NCBI GenBank assembly: GCA_027449885.1
Contig: DAIDKS010000019.1
Location: forward strand, 1-64,000
DNA length: 64,000 nt
Direction: 5' to 3'
Source: Acidimicrobiaceae bacterium
GTDB lineage: Bacteria; Actinomycetota; Acidimicrobiia; Acidimicrobiales; RAAP-2
Both the position numbers and the translations under genes were made by a program. The notes beneath the pieces were generated by a model. The model was not told the origin of the DNA and did not search any database. It saw nothing but the letters and a program-made list of their open reading frames with translations. This document shows positions 41,567 through 51,697 of this stretch, one piece after another; the first letter of the stretch is position 1; every line of letters begins with the position of its first letter.

Positions 41567-42871
41567 GTGGCCAGTCTCGACGCCCCCCGCATCGTCTCGT
41601 CGCGCTCCGAGTTCGCCGACTCCTTCACCCTGGCCCGCTACCTCGCGACCGGCGGCTACGAGGGCCTGCGCAAGGCCCTCACCATGTTCCCGGAGGCCGT
41701 CGCGGCCGAGGTCGACGCGGCCTCGCTGCTGGGACGCGGCGGGGCCGGGTTCCCCGCCGGACGCAAGTGGTCGATGCTGCGCAAGTCGCCCGTCTCCTAC
41801 CTCGTCGTCAACGGTGACGAGTCCGAGCCGGCGACGTTCAAGGACCACTACCTCGTCGAGCGCGACCCGCACCAGCTGGTCGAGGGCGTGATCATCGCCG
41901 CCTACGCGCTCCAGGTGACCCAGGCCTTCATCTTCCTGCGCGGCGAGTTCGCCCTCGGACTCGAGCGGGTCCAGCAGGCGGTCAACGACGCCTACGACCA
42001 CGGCGCGCTGGGTCGCAAGATCTTCGGCTCGGACTTCTCCCTCGACATCGTGGTGCACCCGGGAGCGGGTGCCTACATCTGCGGCGAGGAGACCTCGCTC
42101 ATCGAGGCGCTCGAGGGCAAGCGGGGCTTCCCGCGCATCAAGCCGCCCTTCTTCCCGGCCGTGACCGGCCTCTATGGCGAGCCGACGGTGGTGAACAACG
42201 TCGAGACCATGTCGAACCTGCCCTGGATCGTGACCCACGGGGGCGCGGCCTTCGCCGCCCTCGGGGCCGGCCGCTCCGCCGGCACGCGCCTCTTCGCCCT
42301 CTCGGGGCGGGTCAACCGACCCGGCGTGTACGAGATCGAGATGGTGAAGAACACCTTCCGCGACCTCATCTACGACCCCGCCCTCGGCGGCGGCGTTGTC
42401 GACGACCGTCCGGTGCGGGCCTTCATCCCCGGGGGCGTCTCGGCGCCCTGGTTCGGCCCGGAACAGCTCGACCTGCCGCTGGGTCAGGACGAGGTGGGGG
42501 CCCAGGGCTCGATGCTCGGCTCGGGATCGATCGTCGTCATGGACGACACGACGTGCCCGGTGCGGGCGGCGTGGCGCATCACCAAGTTCTTCTCCCGGGA
42601 GTCGTGCGGTCAGTGCACGCCGTGCCGGGAGGGGTCGGGCTGGCTCGAGCGGATCATGTACCGCCTCGAGCACGGCGGCGGTCGCGCCGAGGACGTCGAC
42701 CTCCTCCTCGACCTCTGCGACAACATCGCCCCCGGGCTCACGTGGCCGCCCGCGCAGACGACGATCTGCGTTCTCGGCCCCTCGATCCCCTCGTCGATCA
42801 AGTCGGCCATCACCATGTTCCGCGACGACTTCCTCGCGCACGCGCACCACGGGGGCTGCCCGCATGACTGA
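41567..42871 (+). CDS. nuoF: NADH dehydrogenase subunit F
   Basis: A 434-residue subunit that oxidises NADH. GRGGAGFPAGRKW is the NADH/FMN glycine-rich loop, ICGEETSLIEALEGKRG belongs to the FMN site, and ESCGQCTPCREG plus the later LCDN cysteine bind cluster N3. Its GTG directly follows the nuoE stop; the end overlaps nuoG by 8 nt. Confidence 0.96.
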   Translation: MASLDAPRIVSSRSEFADSFTLARYLATGGYEGLRKALTMFPEAVAAEVDAASLLGRGGAGFPAGRKWSMLRKSPVSYLVVNGDESEPATFKDHYLVERDPHQLVEGVIIAAYALQVTQAFIFLRGEFALGLERVQQAVNDAYDHGALGRKIFGSDFSLDIVVHPGAGAYICGEETSLIEALEGKRGFPRIKPPFFPAVTGLYGEPTVVNNVETMSNLPWIVTHGGAAFAALGAGRSAGTRLFALSGRVNRPGVYEIEMVKNTFRDLIYDPALGGGVVDDRPVRAFIPGGVSAPWFGPEQLDLPLGQDEVGAQGSMLGSGSIVVMDDTTCPVRAAWRITKFFSRESCGQCTPCREGSGWLERIMYRLEHGGGRAEDVDLLLDLCDNIAPGLTWPPAQTTICVLGPSIPSSIKSAITMFRDDFLAHAHHGGCPHD

Positions 42872-45449
42872 CCAGACCACGACCTCCGTCACGATCACCC
42901 TCAACGGGCGACCCGTCGCGGCCCAGCCGGGCGAGCTCCTCATCGAGGCCGCGGCCCGGGCCGGGGACTACATCCCCCGCTTCTGCTACCACCCGCGCAT
43001 GGAGCCCGTCGGCGTCTGCCGCATGTGCCTCGTCGAGGTGGAGGGACCCCGCGGAGCGACCCTGCAGCCGGCCTGCTACATCCGGGTGAACGACGGCATG
43101 GTCGTCGACACCGGCAGCGACCGCGTGAAGAAGGCCCAGGACGGCGTCCTCGAGTTCCTCCTCGCCAACCACCCGCTCGACTGCCCGGTCTGCGACAAGG
43201 GTGGCGAGTGCCCGCTCCAGGACCAGGCGCTGGCCCACGGCTCGGGCGAGACCCGCTTCATCGAGGAGAAGCGCCACTTCGAGAAGCCGATCAGCATCGG
43301 ACCGCTGGTCCTGCTCGACCGCGAGCGGTGCATCCAGTGCTCGCGCTGCACCCGCTTCGCCGCCGAGGTCGCGGGCGACGCCCAGATCGACTTCGCCGGG
43401 CGCGGCGACCTGATTGAGGTGGCCCCGTCACCCGAGCACCCGTTCGACTCGGTCTTCTCCGGCAACACCGTCCAGATCTGCCCGGTCGGGGCGCTCACGG
43501 CGAAGCCCTACCGCTTCACCGCTCGTCCGTGGGACCTCGAGCAGGTCGAGAGCACCTGCACCACCTGCGCCGTGGGGTGCCGCGTCGCGGTCCAGTCGTC
43601 GGGGAACCGCCTGACGCGGGTGCTCGGCGTCGACTCCGACCCGGTCAACCACGGTTGGCTGTGCGACAAGGGCCGCTTCACCCTCGACAGCGTCGACGGC
43701 AACGAGGAGTCGACCGACCCGCTCTCGCCGGCGACCCGGATCGCCACGCCGCTCGTCCGTCGCGACGGCTCCCTCGAGCCCGCGACCTGGGGCGAGGCCC
43801 TGGCCGAGGCCGCGCGCCTGCTCGGCGCCGCCGCGGCCACCGAGGGTGGCGTGGGCGCCATCGGCGGTGCCGCGCTGACGAACGAGGGCGCCTACGCCTG
43901 GGGCCGCCTGGTCCGCGAGGCGCTCGGCAGCGACCACCTCGACGCCCAGTACGGCGACGGACTCGACCCCGTCCTGGTCCAGGCGCTGCCGGCCGCGACG
44001 ATCGACGAGGCCGCGTCGGCCCGCGTGATCGTGAACCTCGCCGGGGACCTGCGCGAGACGCTGCCGGTCCTCTTCCTGCGCCTGCGCGCCCCGCTCGCGG
44101 CCGGCCGCGGCGCCCTCATCGAGATGGGTGCCGGGACGAGCTCGCTCGCCCCGCTCGCCCGCGTGAGCCTGCCGACCCGACCCGGTGAGGCGGACCGCGT
44201 CGCGGCCGCGCTCTGCGGTGACGCGGTCGACCACACCCTGACCCTGGGCGAGTTCGACCTCGCCGAGGCGCGCTCGCTGCTCGGCGAGGGCGAGGGCGTC
44301 GTCGTCGTGCTCGGCCGCTCGAACCTGGCCGAGGACCCCGCCGTCGTCGAGTCGGCGGCCCGGCGACTCGCTCAGCGCTTCCCGGCCGCGCGGTTCCTCG
44401 TGGGCCTGCGCCGCGCCAACGTGCGCGGTGCGCTCGACATGGGCCTCGCCCCGCGCCTCGCCCCGGGCCGTCGCCTCCGGGAGGGTGGGCGCGACGCCCT
44501 GGCGCAGCTCGCCGCCCTGCGCGAGGGTCGCCAGCGCGCGGTCCTCGTCCTCGGCGGCTGCCTGCTCGGCAACGTGATGGACGCCGAGGGCGCCCGCGAG
44601 GCCCTCGAGCGGGCCGACGTGGTCGTCGTGACGGGTCACGGGGGGGCCACCCTGCAGCACGCCGACGTGGTGCTGCCCGCGGCCGTCTCCTACGAGCGCT
44701 ACGGCACGGTGACCAACCTCGAGGGCCGCGTCACCGCGCTGGCGCCGAAGCTGGTGGCACCGGGCAGTGCCTGGAACGACGTGGCCATCGCCGCCGAGTT
44801 GGCTCACGCCCTCGGGCACCCGCTCGACCTCGACTCGATCGAGGCGGCGGCCCGTGAGATCGAGCGCACCACGGGCTACCCGGCGCTCTCGGTGCTGACC
44901 GACCCCCACGTCGAGGGCGTCCTCGCCGGACGGGGCGACCGCGTCGAGCGTCGTCCGCTCGACCCGATGGCCTTCCCCGGGATTCGCTCGACCGACACCG
45001 TGGGCCTGGCGAGCTTCGCCGGGGCCGTCGCCCAGCCCGACGCCCCCGGTGCGGGGCGCCTGGGCGAGCCGAGCCTGGCCGACGTGACGACGCGCCCGGT
45101 CAGCGTGCCGCCGCCCGACGCCTACGCGCTCGGGCTGGTCGTCGACCACCGTCTCTACGACCGCGGCATCGCGATGACCGGCTCGCCGGCCCTCGCCGAC
45201 CAGGTCGCTCCGGCGACACTCGGACTGGGTCGCGTGGAGCTCGACCGTCTGGGGCTCGCCGAGGGTGACACGGTCAGCGTGCGCTCCGCGCGGGGGGCCG
45301 CCGACCTGACGGTGGCGCTCGACGCCGGGCTCGTCCGGGGCGTCGCGCGCCTCGCGGCGAACTCGCGGGACGCCGCCGGTGTCGACGTCGTGCGGGCCCT
45401 GGTCGACGCCGACGCCACGATCACCCCGATCCGACTGGAGACCCGATGA
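42864..45449 (+). CDS. nuoG: NADH dehydrogenase subunit G
   Basis: An 861-residue subunit. The N-terminal [2Fe-2S] ligands are in FCYH and GVCRMCLVEVEG, then the His/Cys-ligated cluster HPLDCPVCDKGGECPLQ, and CIQCSRC with ICPVGAL. CTTCAVGC with a later WLCDKGR forms the extra N7 cluster seen in a subset of bacteria. The remaining molybdopterin-oxidoreductase-like domain has lost its cofactor role. ATG 42864 is 8 nt inside nuoF. Confidence 0.95.
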   Translation: MTDQTTTSVTITLNGRPVAAQPGELLIEAAARAGDYIPRFCYHPRMEPVGVCRMCLVEVEGPRGATLQPACYIRVNDGMVVDTGSDRVKKAQDGVLEFLLANHPLDCPVCDKGGECPLQDQALAHGSGETRFIEEKRHFEKPISIGPLVLLDRERCIQCSRCTRFAAEVAGDAQIDFAGRGDLIEVAPSPEHPFDSVFSGNTVQICPVGALTAKPYRFTARPWDLEQVESTCTTCAVGCRVAVQSSGNRLTRVLGVDSDPVNHGWLCDKGRFTLDSVDGNEESTDPLSPATRIATPLVRRDGSLEPATWGEALAEAARLLGAAAATEGGVGAIGGAALTNEGAYAWGRLVREALGSDHLDAQYGDGLDPVLVQALPAATIDEAASARVIVNLAGDLRETLPVLFLRLRAPLAAGRGALIEMGAGTSSLAPLARVSLPTRPGEADRVAAALCGDAVDHTLTLGEFDLAEARSLLGEGEGVVVVLGRSNLAEDPAVVESAARRLAQRFPAARFLVGLRRANVRGALDMGLAPRLAPGRRLREGGRDALAQLAALREGRQRAVLVLGGCLLGNVMDAEGAREALERADVVVVTGHGGATLQHADVVLPAAVSYERYGTVTNLEGRVTALAPKLVAPGSAWNDVAIAAELAHALGHPLDLDSIEAAAREIERTTGYPALSVLTDPHVEGVLAGRGDRVERRPLDPMAFPGIRSTDTVGLASFAGAVAQPDAPGAGRLGEPSLADVTTRPVSVPPPDAYALGLVVDHRLYDRGIAMTGSPALADQVAPATLGLGRVELDRLGLAEGDTVSVRSARGAADLTVALDAGLVRGVARLAANSRDAAGVDVVRALVDADATITPIRLETR

Positions 45450-46681
45450 CGACGTTCGCCACGGTCGACCCGCTCTTCAACCACGGCGTGACGTGGGCCG
45501 TGCTGCTCATCGTCATCATCAAGGCCGTGGTCGGCTTCGCCGCGCTGATGGGCTCGGTCACCCTCATGATCTGGTTCGAGCGCAAGGCGATCTCGGACAT
45601 GCAGAGCCGCATCGGACCCCAGCGCTGGGGACCGTTCGGGCTCCTGCAGACCCTCGCCGACGGCATCAAGCTCTTCTTCAAGGAGGACCTGATGCCGGCC
45701 GAGGCAGATCGCTTCGTCTTCAAGCTGGCCCCGTACCTCGCCCTGGTGCCGGCCCTCATCACCTTCTCGATCATCCCGATCGGCGGGACCGTCACCGTCG
45801 CGGGCCACGTCATCGACCTGCAGGTCGCCAATCCGCCGATCGGCATCCTGGTGATGCTCGCCATGTCGGGCATCTCCGTCTACGGCGTGATCCTCGCGGG
45901 CTGGTCGTCGGGCTCCAAGTATCCGCTCATGTCCTCGGTCCGCGCGAGCGCCCAGATGATCAGCTACGAGGCCGCTCTCGGCATGACGATCGTGACGGTC
46001 GTTCTGGCGACGGGCTCGCTCTCGACCCACGACATCGTCACCGCCCAGGCCCACGGGATCTGGCACTGGAACGTGATCCGGCTGGGCGTCGTCCCCTTCA
46101 TCGTCTTCGTGATGGCGATCACGGCCGAGCTCAACCGCCCCCCCTTCGACGTGGTCGAGGCCGAGAGCGAGCTGGTGGGCGGCTTCCACACCGAGTACTC
46201 CAGCCTGCGCTTCGCCCTGTTCTTCCTCGCCGAGTTCATGAACGTCATCACGATGTCGGCCATGATCGTGACGCTCTTCCTCGGTGGCCCCGCCGGCTGG
46301 GTGCCCAACATCCCGCACCTGCGCTGGGTCTTCCCGATCCTGTGGTTCCTCGCCAAGACGACCGGCTTCGCCTTCGTCTACGTGTGGTTCCGTGGAGCCC
46401 TGCCGCGCTTCCGCTACGACCAGCTGATGGACCTCGGCTGGAAGCGGCTCATTCCGCTCAGCCTCGGCTGGATGCTCATCGTCGCCGGGTTCCTCGTCAA
46501 CCGGTCCTGGGGATTCCTCATGGCCGCCCTGGTGCTCATCGCCTACATCGTGCTGACTCGGGCCTTCGAGCTCGGTGACGGACGGCGCGGCGACGTGCTG
46601 CCGACGGTCGGCGAGCGACCGCTGCCGGGTGCCGTGCTGCGCGCCTGGACGGACCGCGACTCGCGCGAGGAGGAGGAGTAA
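45446..46681 (+). CDS. nuoH: NADH dehydrogenase subunit H
   Basis: A 411-residue membrane subunit at the junction with the peripheral arm, with eight or nine helices. WFERKAISDMQSRIGPQRWGPFGLLQTLADGIKLFFKED is represented by its core SRIGPQRWGP, and ELNRPPFDVVEAESELVGGFHTEYS is the acidic quinone-channel loop (core PPFDVVEAESEL). The tail is Glu-rich. It overlaps nuoG by 4 nt and nuoI by 1 nt. Confidence 0.96.
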   Translation: MTTFATVDPLFNHGVTWAVLLIVIIKAVVGFAALMGSVTLMIWFERKAISDMQSRIGPQRWGPFGLLQTLADGIKLFFKEDLMPAEADRFVFKLAPYLALVPALITFSIIPIGGTVTVAGHVIDLQVANPPIGILVMLAMSGISVYGVILAGWSSGSKYPLMSSVRASAQMISYEAALGMTIVTVVLATGSLSTHDIVTAQAHGIWHWNVIRLGVVPFIVFVMAITAELNRPPFDVVEAESELVGGFHTEYSSLRFALFFLAEFMNVITMSAMIVTLFLGGPAGWVPNIPHLRWVFPILWFLAKTTGFAFVYVWFRGALPRFRYDQLMDLGWKRLIPLSLGWMLIVAGFLVNRSWGFLMAALVLIAYIVLTRAFELGDGRRGDVLPTVGERPLPGAVLRAWTDRDSREEEE

Positions 46682-47421
46682 TGGCGCGCCCGCTCGACTT
46701 CTTCGGGGGCTTCAAGCTCACCTTCCAGCACCTGACCCGTCCCCGGGTCACGGTGAGCTACCCCGAGGCCAAGCGGCCCAAGCAGCCGCGCCAGCACGGC
46801 CGCCACGTCCTCAACCGCTACGAGGACGGGATGGAGAAGTGCATCGGGTGCGAGCTGTGCGCGGGCGTCTGCCCCGTGAACTGCATCTACGTCCGCGGCC
46901 TCGACAACCCGCCCGACCACCCGGTCAGCCCGGGGGAGCGCTACGGGTACGTCTACGAGATCAACTACCTGCGCTGCATCCACTGCGACATGTGCGTGGA
47001 GGCGTGCCCGACGCAGGCGATCACCGAGTCGAAGCTCTTCGAGTTCTCCTTCACCAACCGCGCCGACGCCATCTACACCAAGGCCGAGCTGCTGGTCGAC
47101 GACCACGGCGAGCCCCAGCGCCTGCCCTGGGAGGACTGGCGCGACGGGGAGTCGGCCATGACCGGCGGCTGGATGCGCGCCACGTCACCGGCCGGTGACG
47201 CCGACTTCGAGGGCGTCGTCCAGTGGACCGGCGACCTCGGGGTGGGCGTGCGGGCCGCCGAGGGCGGACAGTCGGGTCAGCGCGACGACGAGGCGACCGG
47301 CTCCAAGCCCCTGCGCTACGCCTTCGTGAACCACCTGAACCCGGCCGACGTCCCCGCGGAGCTGCGCGGTCGCCGCGCCCGCCGGGTCGCCGCGCCGCGT
47401 CGCCAGAAGGGGAGCAAATGA
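46681..47421 (+). CDS. nuoI: NADH dehydrogenase subunit I
   Basis: A 246-residue ferredoxin subunit carrying clusters N6a and N6b. The ligand motifs are [12 protein letters not shown] and [12 protein letters not shown]. The C-terminal 90 residues beyond the core are an actinobacterial-type extension rich in Gly, Asp and Arg. It starts at TAATG, a 1-nt overlap with nuoH. Confidence 0.95.
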   Translation: MARPLDFFGGFKLTFQHLTRPRVTVSYPEAKRPKQPRQHGRHVLNRYEDGMEKCIGCELCAGVCPVNCIYVRGLDNPPDHPVSPGERYGYVYEINYLRCIHCDMCVEACPTQAITESKLFEFSFTNRADAIYTKAELLVDDHGEPQRLPWEDWRDGESAMTGGWMRATSPAGDADFEGVVQWTGDLGVGVRAAEGGQSGQRDDEATGSKPLRYAFVNHLNPADVPAELRGRRARRVAAPRRQKGSK

Positions 47422-48020
47422 TCGCCGCCACCGTGCCCGACGTGCTCGTCTTCGTGACGGCCGCACTGCTCATCGTGGTGGGCGCCCTCGGGGTGCTCGC
47501 CGTGAGGAACCCCGTCCACGCGGCCCTCAGCCTCATCATGACCCTCTTCGGCGTGGCGATCGCCTTCGTGGCCCAGTCGGCGGACTTCCTCGCCGCGGTC
47601 CAGGTCATCGTCTACGCGGGCGCCATCGTGGTCCTGTTCCTGTTCGTGATCATGTTCCTCGGCGTCGACCGGCGCGAGCACGTGGAGGTCGAGCCCCTCG
47701 TGGGCCAGCGCGCCTTCGCGGGGATCGGCGTCGTCATCACCGTGGCGGGCATCGTGGCGCTCATGGCGAAGAGCCACTGGGTCACCGGGGCCGTCGCGGT
47801 GTCGGGCGGGGGCGCGCCCATCGTGCCCGGCTCGGCCAACGTGCGCGAGGTCGGCACGGCCGTCTTCACGACGTACCTGTTCGCGTTCGAGGCCACGGCC
47901 GCGCTGCTCATCATCGCGGTGGTCGGCGCCGTGCTGCTCGCGCGCCGGGAGCGGCGTCGCGACGAGATGGACGAGGCGACCGCGTCGGCGGCGCCCGAGA
48001 CCGAGGGGAGCGATCGATGA
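47418..48020 (+). CDS. nuoJ: NADH dehydrogenase subunit J
   Basis: A 200-residue membrane subunit with five helices. [20 protein letters not shown] and [22 protein letters not shown] carry the family's pi-bulge helix region. GGAGCA-type ribosome-binding bases precede ATG 47418, which overlaps the nuoI stop by 4 nt. Confidence 0.95.
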   Translation: MIAATVPDVLVFVTAALLIVVGALGVLAVRNPVHAALSLIMTLFGVAIAFVAQSADFLAAVQVIVYAGAIVVLFLFVIMFLGVDRREHVEVEPLVGQRAFAGIGVVITVAGIVALMAKSHWVTGAVAVSGGGAPIVPGSANVREVGTAVFTTYLFAFEATAALLIIAVVGAVLLARRERRRDEMDEATASAAPETEGSDR

Positions 48021-48322
48021 CCGTCCCGGCGGCGTGGTACCTGGTCCTGGCGGCGATCCTCTTCGGGATCGGCGCGCTCGGGCTGCTCACGCGACGCAGT
48101 GCCCTGATCATGTTCATGTGCGTGGAGCTGATGCTCAACGCCGTCAACCTCACCTTCGTCACCTTCTCGCGCACCCTGCGGGACATCGGAGGCCAGGCCG
48201 CCGTGTTCTTCGTCATGGTGGTGGCGGCCGCCGAGGTGACGGTCGGGCTGGGGATCGTGGTCTCGGTCTTCCGTCGTCGCAACTCCACCTCGGTCGACGA
48301 GCTCGCGGAGATGAAGGGCTGA
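48017..48322 (+). CDS. nuoK: NADH dehydrogenase subunit K
   Basis: A 101-residue, three-helix subunit. The two conserved membrane glutamates lie in [14 protein letters not shown] and [15 protein letters not shown], both needed for proton transfer in the family. It overlaps nuoJ by 4 nt. Confidence 0.96.
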   Translation: MTVPAAWYLVLAAILFGIGALGLLTRRSALIMFMCVELMLNAVNLTFVTFSRTLRDIGGQAAVFFVMVVAAAEVTVGLGIVVSVFRRRNSTSVDELAEMKG

Positions 48323-48323
48323 C

Positions 48324-50195
48324 ATGGCACACCTCGCGACCCTGATCCTCCTCCTACCGCTCGCCGGCTTCCTCATCGTCCTGCTGAACGGCGGGCGCAT
48401 GAGCGAGCGCGCGATCGGCGCCGTCGGCACCTCGGCCGTCGGGCTCAGCTTCGTGGCGACGGTGGCGACCTTCGTGTCGCTGCTGCACCACCGCGAGCGC
48501 GAAGTCACGGTGCACCTGTTCACGTGGATCTCCACCGGGACCTTGCACGTCCCGGCGGCCCTGCTGGTGGACCCGCTCGCCATCACGATGGCACTCTTCG
48601 TCACCGGCATCTCGACGCTGATCCACCTGTACTCGATCGGGTACATGCACGGCGAGCGCGACTTCCGGAAGTTCTTCCTCTACCTGAACCTCTTCGTCTT
48701 CTCGATGCTGACCCTGGTCCTGGCGGACAACCTGCTGATGACCTTCGTCGGCTGGGAGGGCGTGGGGGTCTGCTCGTACTGGCTGGTGAGCTACTACTTC
48801 GACCGCGACAGCGCCGCGACCGCGGGCAAGAAGGCCTTCATCTACAACCGGGTCGGTGACGTGGGGCTGATGACGGCGATGTTCCTGCTCTTCACCCACC
48901 TCCACACGCTGACCTACCTCACCGTGTTCAACCGGGCGGGCACGCTCAGCCCGACGGTCGCGACCCTGACCGTCCTCGCGCTGCTGCTCGCCGCCACGGG
49001 CAAGAGCGCTCAGATCCCGCTGTTCAACTGGCTGCCCGACGCCATGGAGGGCCCGACCCCGGTGTCGGCCCTCATCCACGCGGCGACCATGGTCACCGCG
49101 GGCGTCTACCTGCTCGTTCGCATGGGTCCGGTCCTGGCGCTCTCGTCCGGCGGTCGGGCCACCATCGCCGTCGTCGGGGGGGTGACGGCGTTCGTCGCCG
49201 CCACCATCGCCACCGCCCAGAAGGACATCAAGAAGGTCCTGGCCTTCTCCACGGTCTCCCAGATCGGCTACATGGTCCTCGCGGTCGGCTCGGGCGCGTA
49301 CTCCGCCGCCATCTTCCTGATGGTCGCCCACGCCTTCTTCAAGGCCCTCCTCTTCCTCGGCTCGGGATCGGTGATCCACGCGCTCTCGGGCGAGCAGGAC
49401 ATGCGCAAGATGGGTGGTCTGGCGCGCTACCTGCCGCTCACCTTCCCGACCTTCCTCATCGGCTGGCTGGCGATCTCGGGCATCCCGCCCTTCGCGGGCT
49501 TCTGGGCGAAGGGCGACGTCCTCACCAACACCTACGGCTACTCGAAGCCCCTGTGGCTGCTCGGGGTGATCACGGCCATCCTCACCGGTTACTACATGAG
49601 CCGGCTCTTCGTGCTCACCTTCCGGGGCACCGAGCGATTCCGTGAGGTGACCCACGGTCACGACCCGCACGAGTCGCCGTGGGTGATGACGGTCCCGCTC
49701 GTCGTCCTGGCGACGCTCTCGGTCCTCGGCGGGGTGATCGACCTGCCCTGGATCCACCACAACTCGTTGGCCGGCTTCCTCGACCCGACGCTCGGCTACC
49801 TGCCGAGCCACGGCGTGACCAGCACGGCCGCGCAGTACACGCTGGCCGGGGTCGACATCGTGGCGGCCGTCCTCGGACTGCTCGCCGCCTTCTCGATCTG
49901 GCGGAGCCGGGTCTCCTCGGACACCTGGGAGAAGCCGTTCTTCGAGCGGGTCTGGCGCTGGGACGACGCGTACGACGCGGTCCTCGGTCGCCCGCTCACG
50001 GCGCTCGCCGTCGTCGGCGAGCGCGTCGTCGAGCCGCGGATCGTCGACGGGGCGGTGGCGGCCGTCGCCGGCGGCGTGCGCCACAGCGCCGAGGGCCTGC
50101 GCAAGGTCCAGTCGGGCTTCGTTCGTCACTACGCACTCGCGACGGTCCTCGGGCTCGCGGTCGTCGTCGTCTATCTCGTCGCGAGGGTCGGGTAG
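48324..50195 (+). CDS. nuoL: NADH dehydrogenase subunit L
   Basis: A 623-residue antiporter-like proton-pumping subunit with the lateral helix at its C-terminus. Core features include the key acidic loop FVGWEGVGVCSYWLVSYYF, the Lys helix KKAFIYNRVGD and the pumping-site region LPDAMEGPTPVSALIHAATMV (core PTPVSALIHAATM). One base separates it from nuoK. Confidence 0.96.
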   Translation: MAHLATLILLLPLAGFLIVLLNGGRMSERAIGAVGTSAVGLSFVATVATFVSLLHHREREVTVHLFTWISTGTLHVPAALLVDPLAITMALFVTGISTLIHLYSIGYMHGERDFRKFFLYLNLFVFSMLTLVLADNLLMTFVGWEGVGVCSYWLVSYYFDRDSAATAGKKAFIYNRVGDVGLMTAMFLLFTHLHTLTYLTVFNRAGTLSPTVATLTVLALLLAATGKSAQIPLFNWLPDAMEGPTPVSALIHAATMVTAGVYLLVRMGPVLALSSGGRATIAVVGGVTAFVAATIATAQKDIKKVLAFSTVSQIGYMVLAVGSGAYSAAIFLMVAHAFFKALLFLGSGSVIHALSGEQDMRKMGGLARYLPLTFPTFLIGWLAISGIPPFAGFWAKGDVLTNTYGYSKPLWLLGVITAILTGYYMSRLFVLTFRGTERFREVTHGHDPHESPWVMTVPLVVLATLSVLGGVIDLPWIHHNSLAGFLDPTLGYLPSHGVTSTAAQYTLAGVDIVAAVLGLLAAFSIWRSRVSSDTWEKPFFERVWRWDDAYDAVLGRPLTALAVVGERVVEPRIVDGAVAAVAGGVRHSAEGLRKVQSGFVRHYALATVLGLAVVVVYLVARVG

Positions 50196-50197
50196 GT

Positions 50198-51697
50198 ATG
50201 CACTCTTCACTCTGGTTGACCCTGCTCATCCTCGTGCCCGCGGTCGGGGCGCTCCTCGCGGCGGCCGCGCGCCGTCGGGACGGCGCGGCCTTCGCGGTCG
50301 GGGTCGCGACCTCGCTCGTCGAGCTCGTGCTCGCGGTCGTGGTCACCGTCCTCTACAACCCGCACGTGGCCCACGCCGGCACCTTCGACTTCGTCGGGCG
50401 CTGGGTCCTCGCCGCGCCCTTCGGGCTGGCCTACGACGTGGGCGTCGACGGCATCTCGGTGTTCCTCGTGCTGCTGAGCGCGATCGTCCTCCCGCTGGCC
50501 CTCCTCGGGGCTCGGGACCGACGCCGCGAACCGGCCTTCGTCGGCTGGCTCCTGCTGTTGACGGCGGCGACGGTGGCGAGCTTCGTCGCGCGCGACCTCC
50601 TGATGTTCTTCCTCGCCTTCGAGCTGACGCTGGTGCCGAGCTACTTCCTCGTCGCCCAGTGGGGTGGCCCGCAGCGGGCCCGGGCCGCGCTCAAGTTCTT
50701 CGTCTACACCTTCGCCGGCTCGGCCTTCCTCTTCGTCGGGATGCTGTACGTCGCCTTCGCGCACCAGCACGCGACCGGTGGGGCGCTGAGCTTCTCCTAC
50801 TCGGTGCTCCAGGGAACGGTGCTCCCGCGCTCGACCCAGGTATGGCTCTTCCTGGCCTTCGCCGCGGCCTTCGCGGTGAAGTCACCGATCTGGCCCTTCC
50901 ACACCTGGTCGCCCGTGGCGTACGCCGAGGCGCCAACGGCGGGCTCGATGGAGCTCTCGGCGCTGCTCGCGAAGCTCGGCTCCTACGGACTGCTGCGCTT
51001 CGCGGTCGGACTCTTCCCGCTCGGGCTCGCGGACCTGCGTCCCTGGCTCGCGACGCTCGCGGTGATCGGCATCCTCTACGGCTCGGCCCTCGCCGCGGTC
51101 ACCCCGGACCTCAAGCGGGTCGTCGCCTACTCGTCGCTCGCGCAGATGGGCTTCGTGACCCTGGGCGTCGTGACCGGGTCGAAGATCGCCATGGTGGGCG
51201 CCGTGCTCTTGATGTTCAACCACGGCATCATCACGGCGGGCCTCTTCCTCGTGATCGGCTTCATCGAGCGTCGTCGGGGCACCGCGACCATCGCGGACCT
51301 GCGCGGCCTCCAGGGTCCGGCGCCGGTCCTCGCCGCCCTCTTCACGGTCGTGATGCTGGCCTCGATCGGCCTACCGGGGCTCTCAGGATTCGTGAGCGAG
51401 TTCCTCGTGCTGCTCGGCGCCTTCACCACCCACCCGTGGTGGGCACTGGTGGCCACCCTCGGGGTGGTGCTCGCCGCCCTCTACCTCCTCTGGGCCTACC
51501 AGCGGGTCTTCCACGGACGGGCCACCGGGCCCAATGAGGCCGTGGCCGACGCGACCCACGCGGAGCGCTGGGTCCTCGCGCCGATCGTGGTCCTGGTGGT
51601 CGTGCTCGGCGTCTTCCCGAAGCCCGTGATCGATCGGATCACGCCCTCGGTCCAGCAGTTGATCGTCCACGTCGCGCCGGCGGGGGTATCCAAGTGA
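50198..51697 (+). CDS. nuoM: NADH dehydrogenase subunit M
   Basis: A 499-residue antiporter-like subunit. FFLAFELTLVPSYFLVAQWG holds the conserved membrane glutamate; FAVKSPIWPFHTWSPVAYAEAPTAGSMELS contains the pumping-site core (KSPIWPFHTW), and YSSLAQMGF is typical. ATG 50198 is 2 nt after the nuoL stop; the end overlaps nuoN by 4 nt. Confidence 0.96.
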   Translation: MHSSLWLTLLILVPAVGALLAAAARRRDGAAFAVGVATSLVELVLAVVVTVLYNPHVAHAGTFDFVGRWVLAAPFGLAYDVGVDGISVFLVLLSAIVLPLALLGARDRRREPAFVGWLLLLTAATVASFVARDLLMFFLAFELTLVPSYFLVAQWGGPQRARAALKFFVYTFAGSAFLFVGMLYVAFAHQHATGGALSFSYSVLQGTVLPRSTQVWLFLAFAAAFAVKSPIWPFHTWSPVAYAEAPTAGSMELSALLAKLGSYGLLRFAVGLFPLGLADLRPWLATLAVIGILYGSALAAVTPDLKRVVAYSSLAQMGFVTLGVVTGSKIAMVGAVLLMFNHGIITAGLFLVIGFIERRRGTATIADLRGLQGPAPVLAALFTVVMLASIGLPGLSGFVSEFLVLLGAFTTHPWWALVATLGVVLAALYLLWAYQRVFHGRATGPNEAVADATHAERWVLAPIVVLVVVLGVFPKPVIDRITPSVQQLIVHVAPAGVSK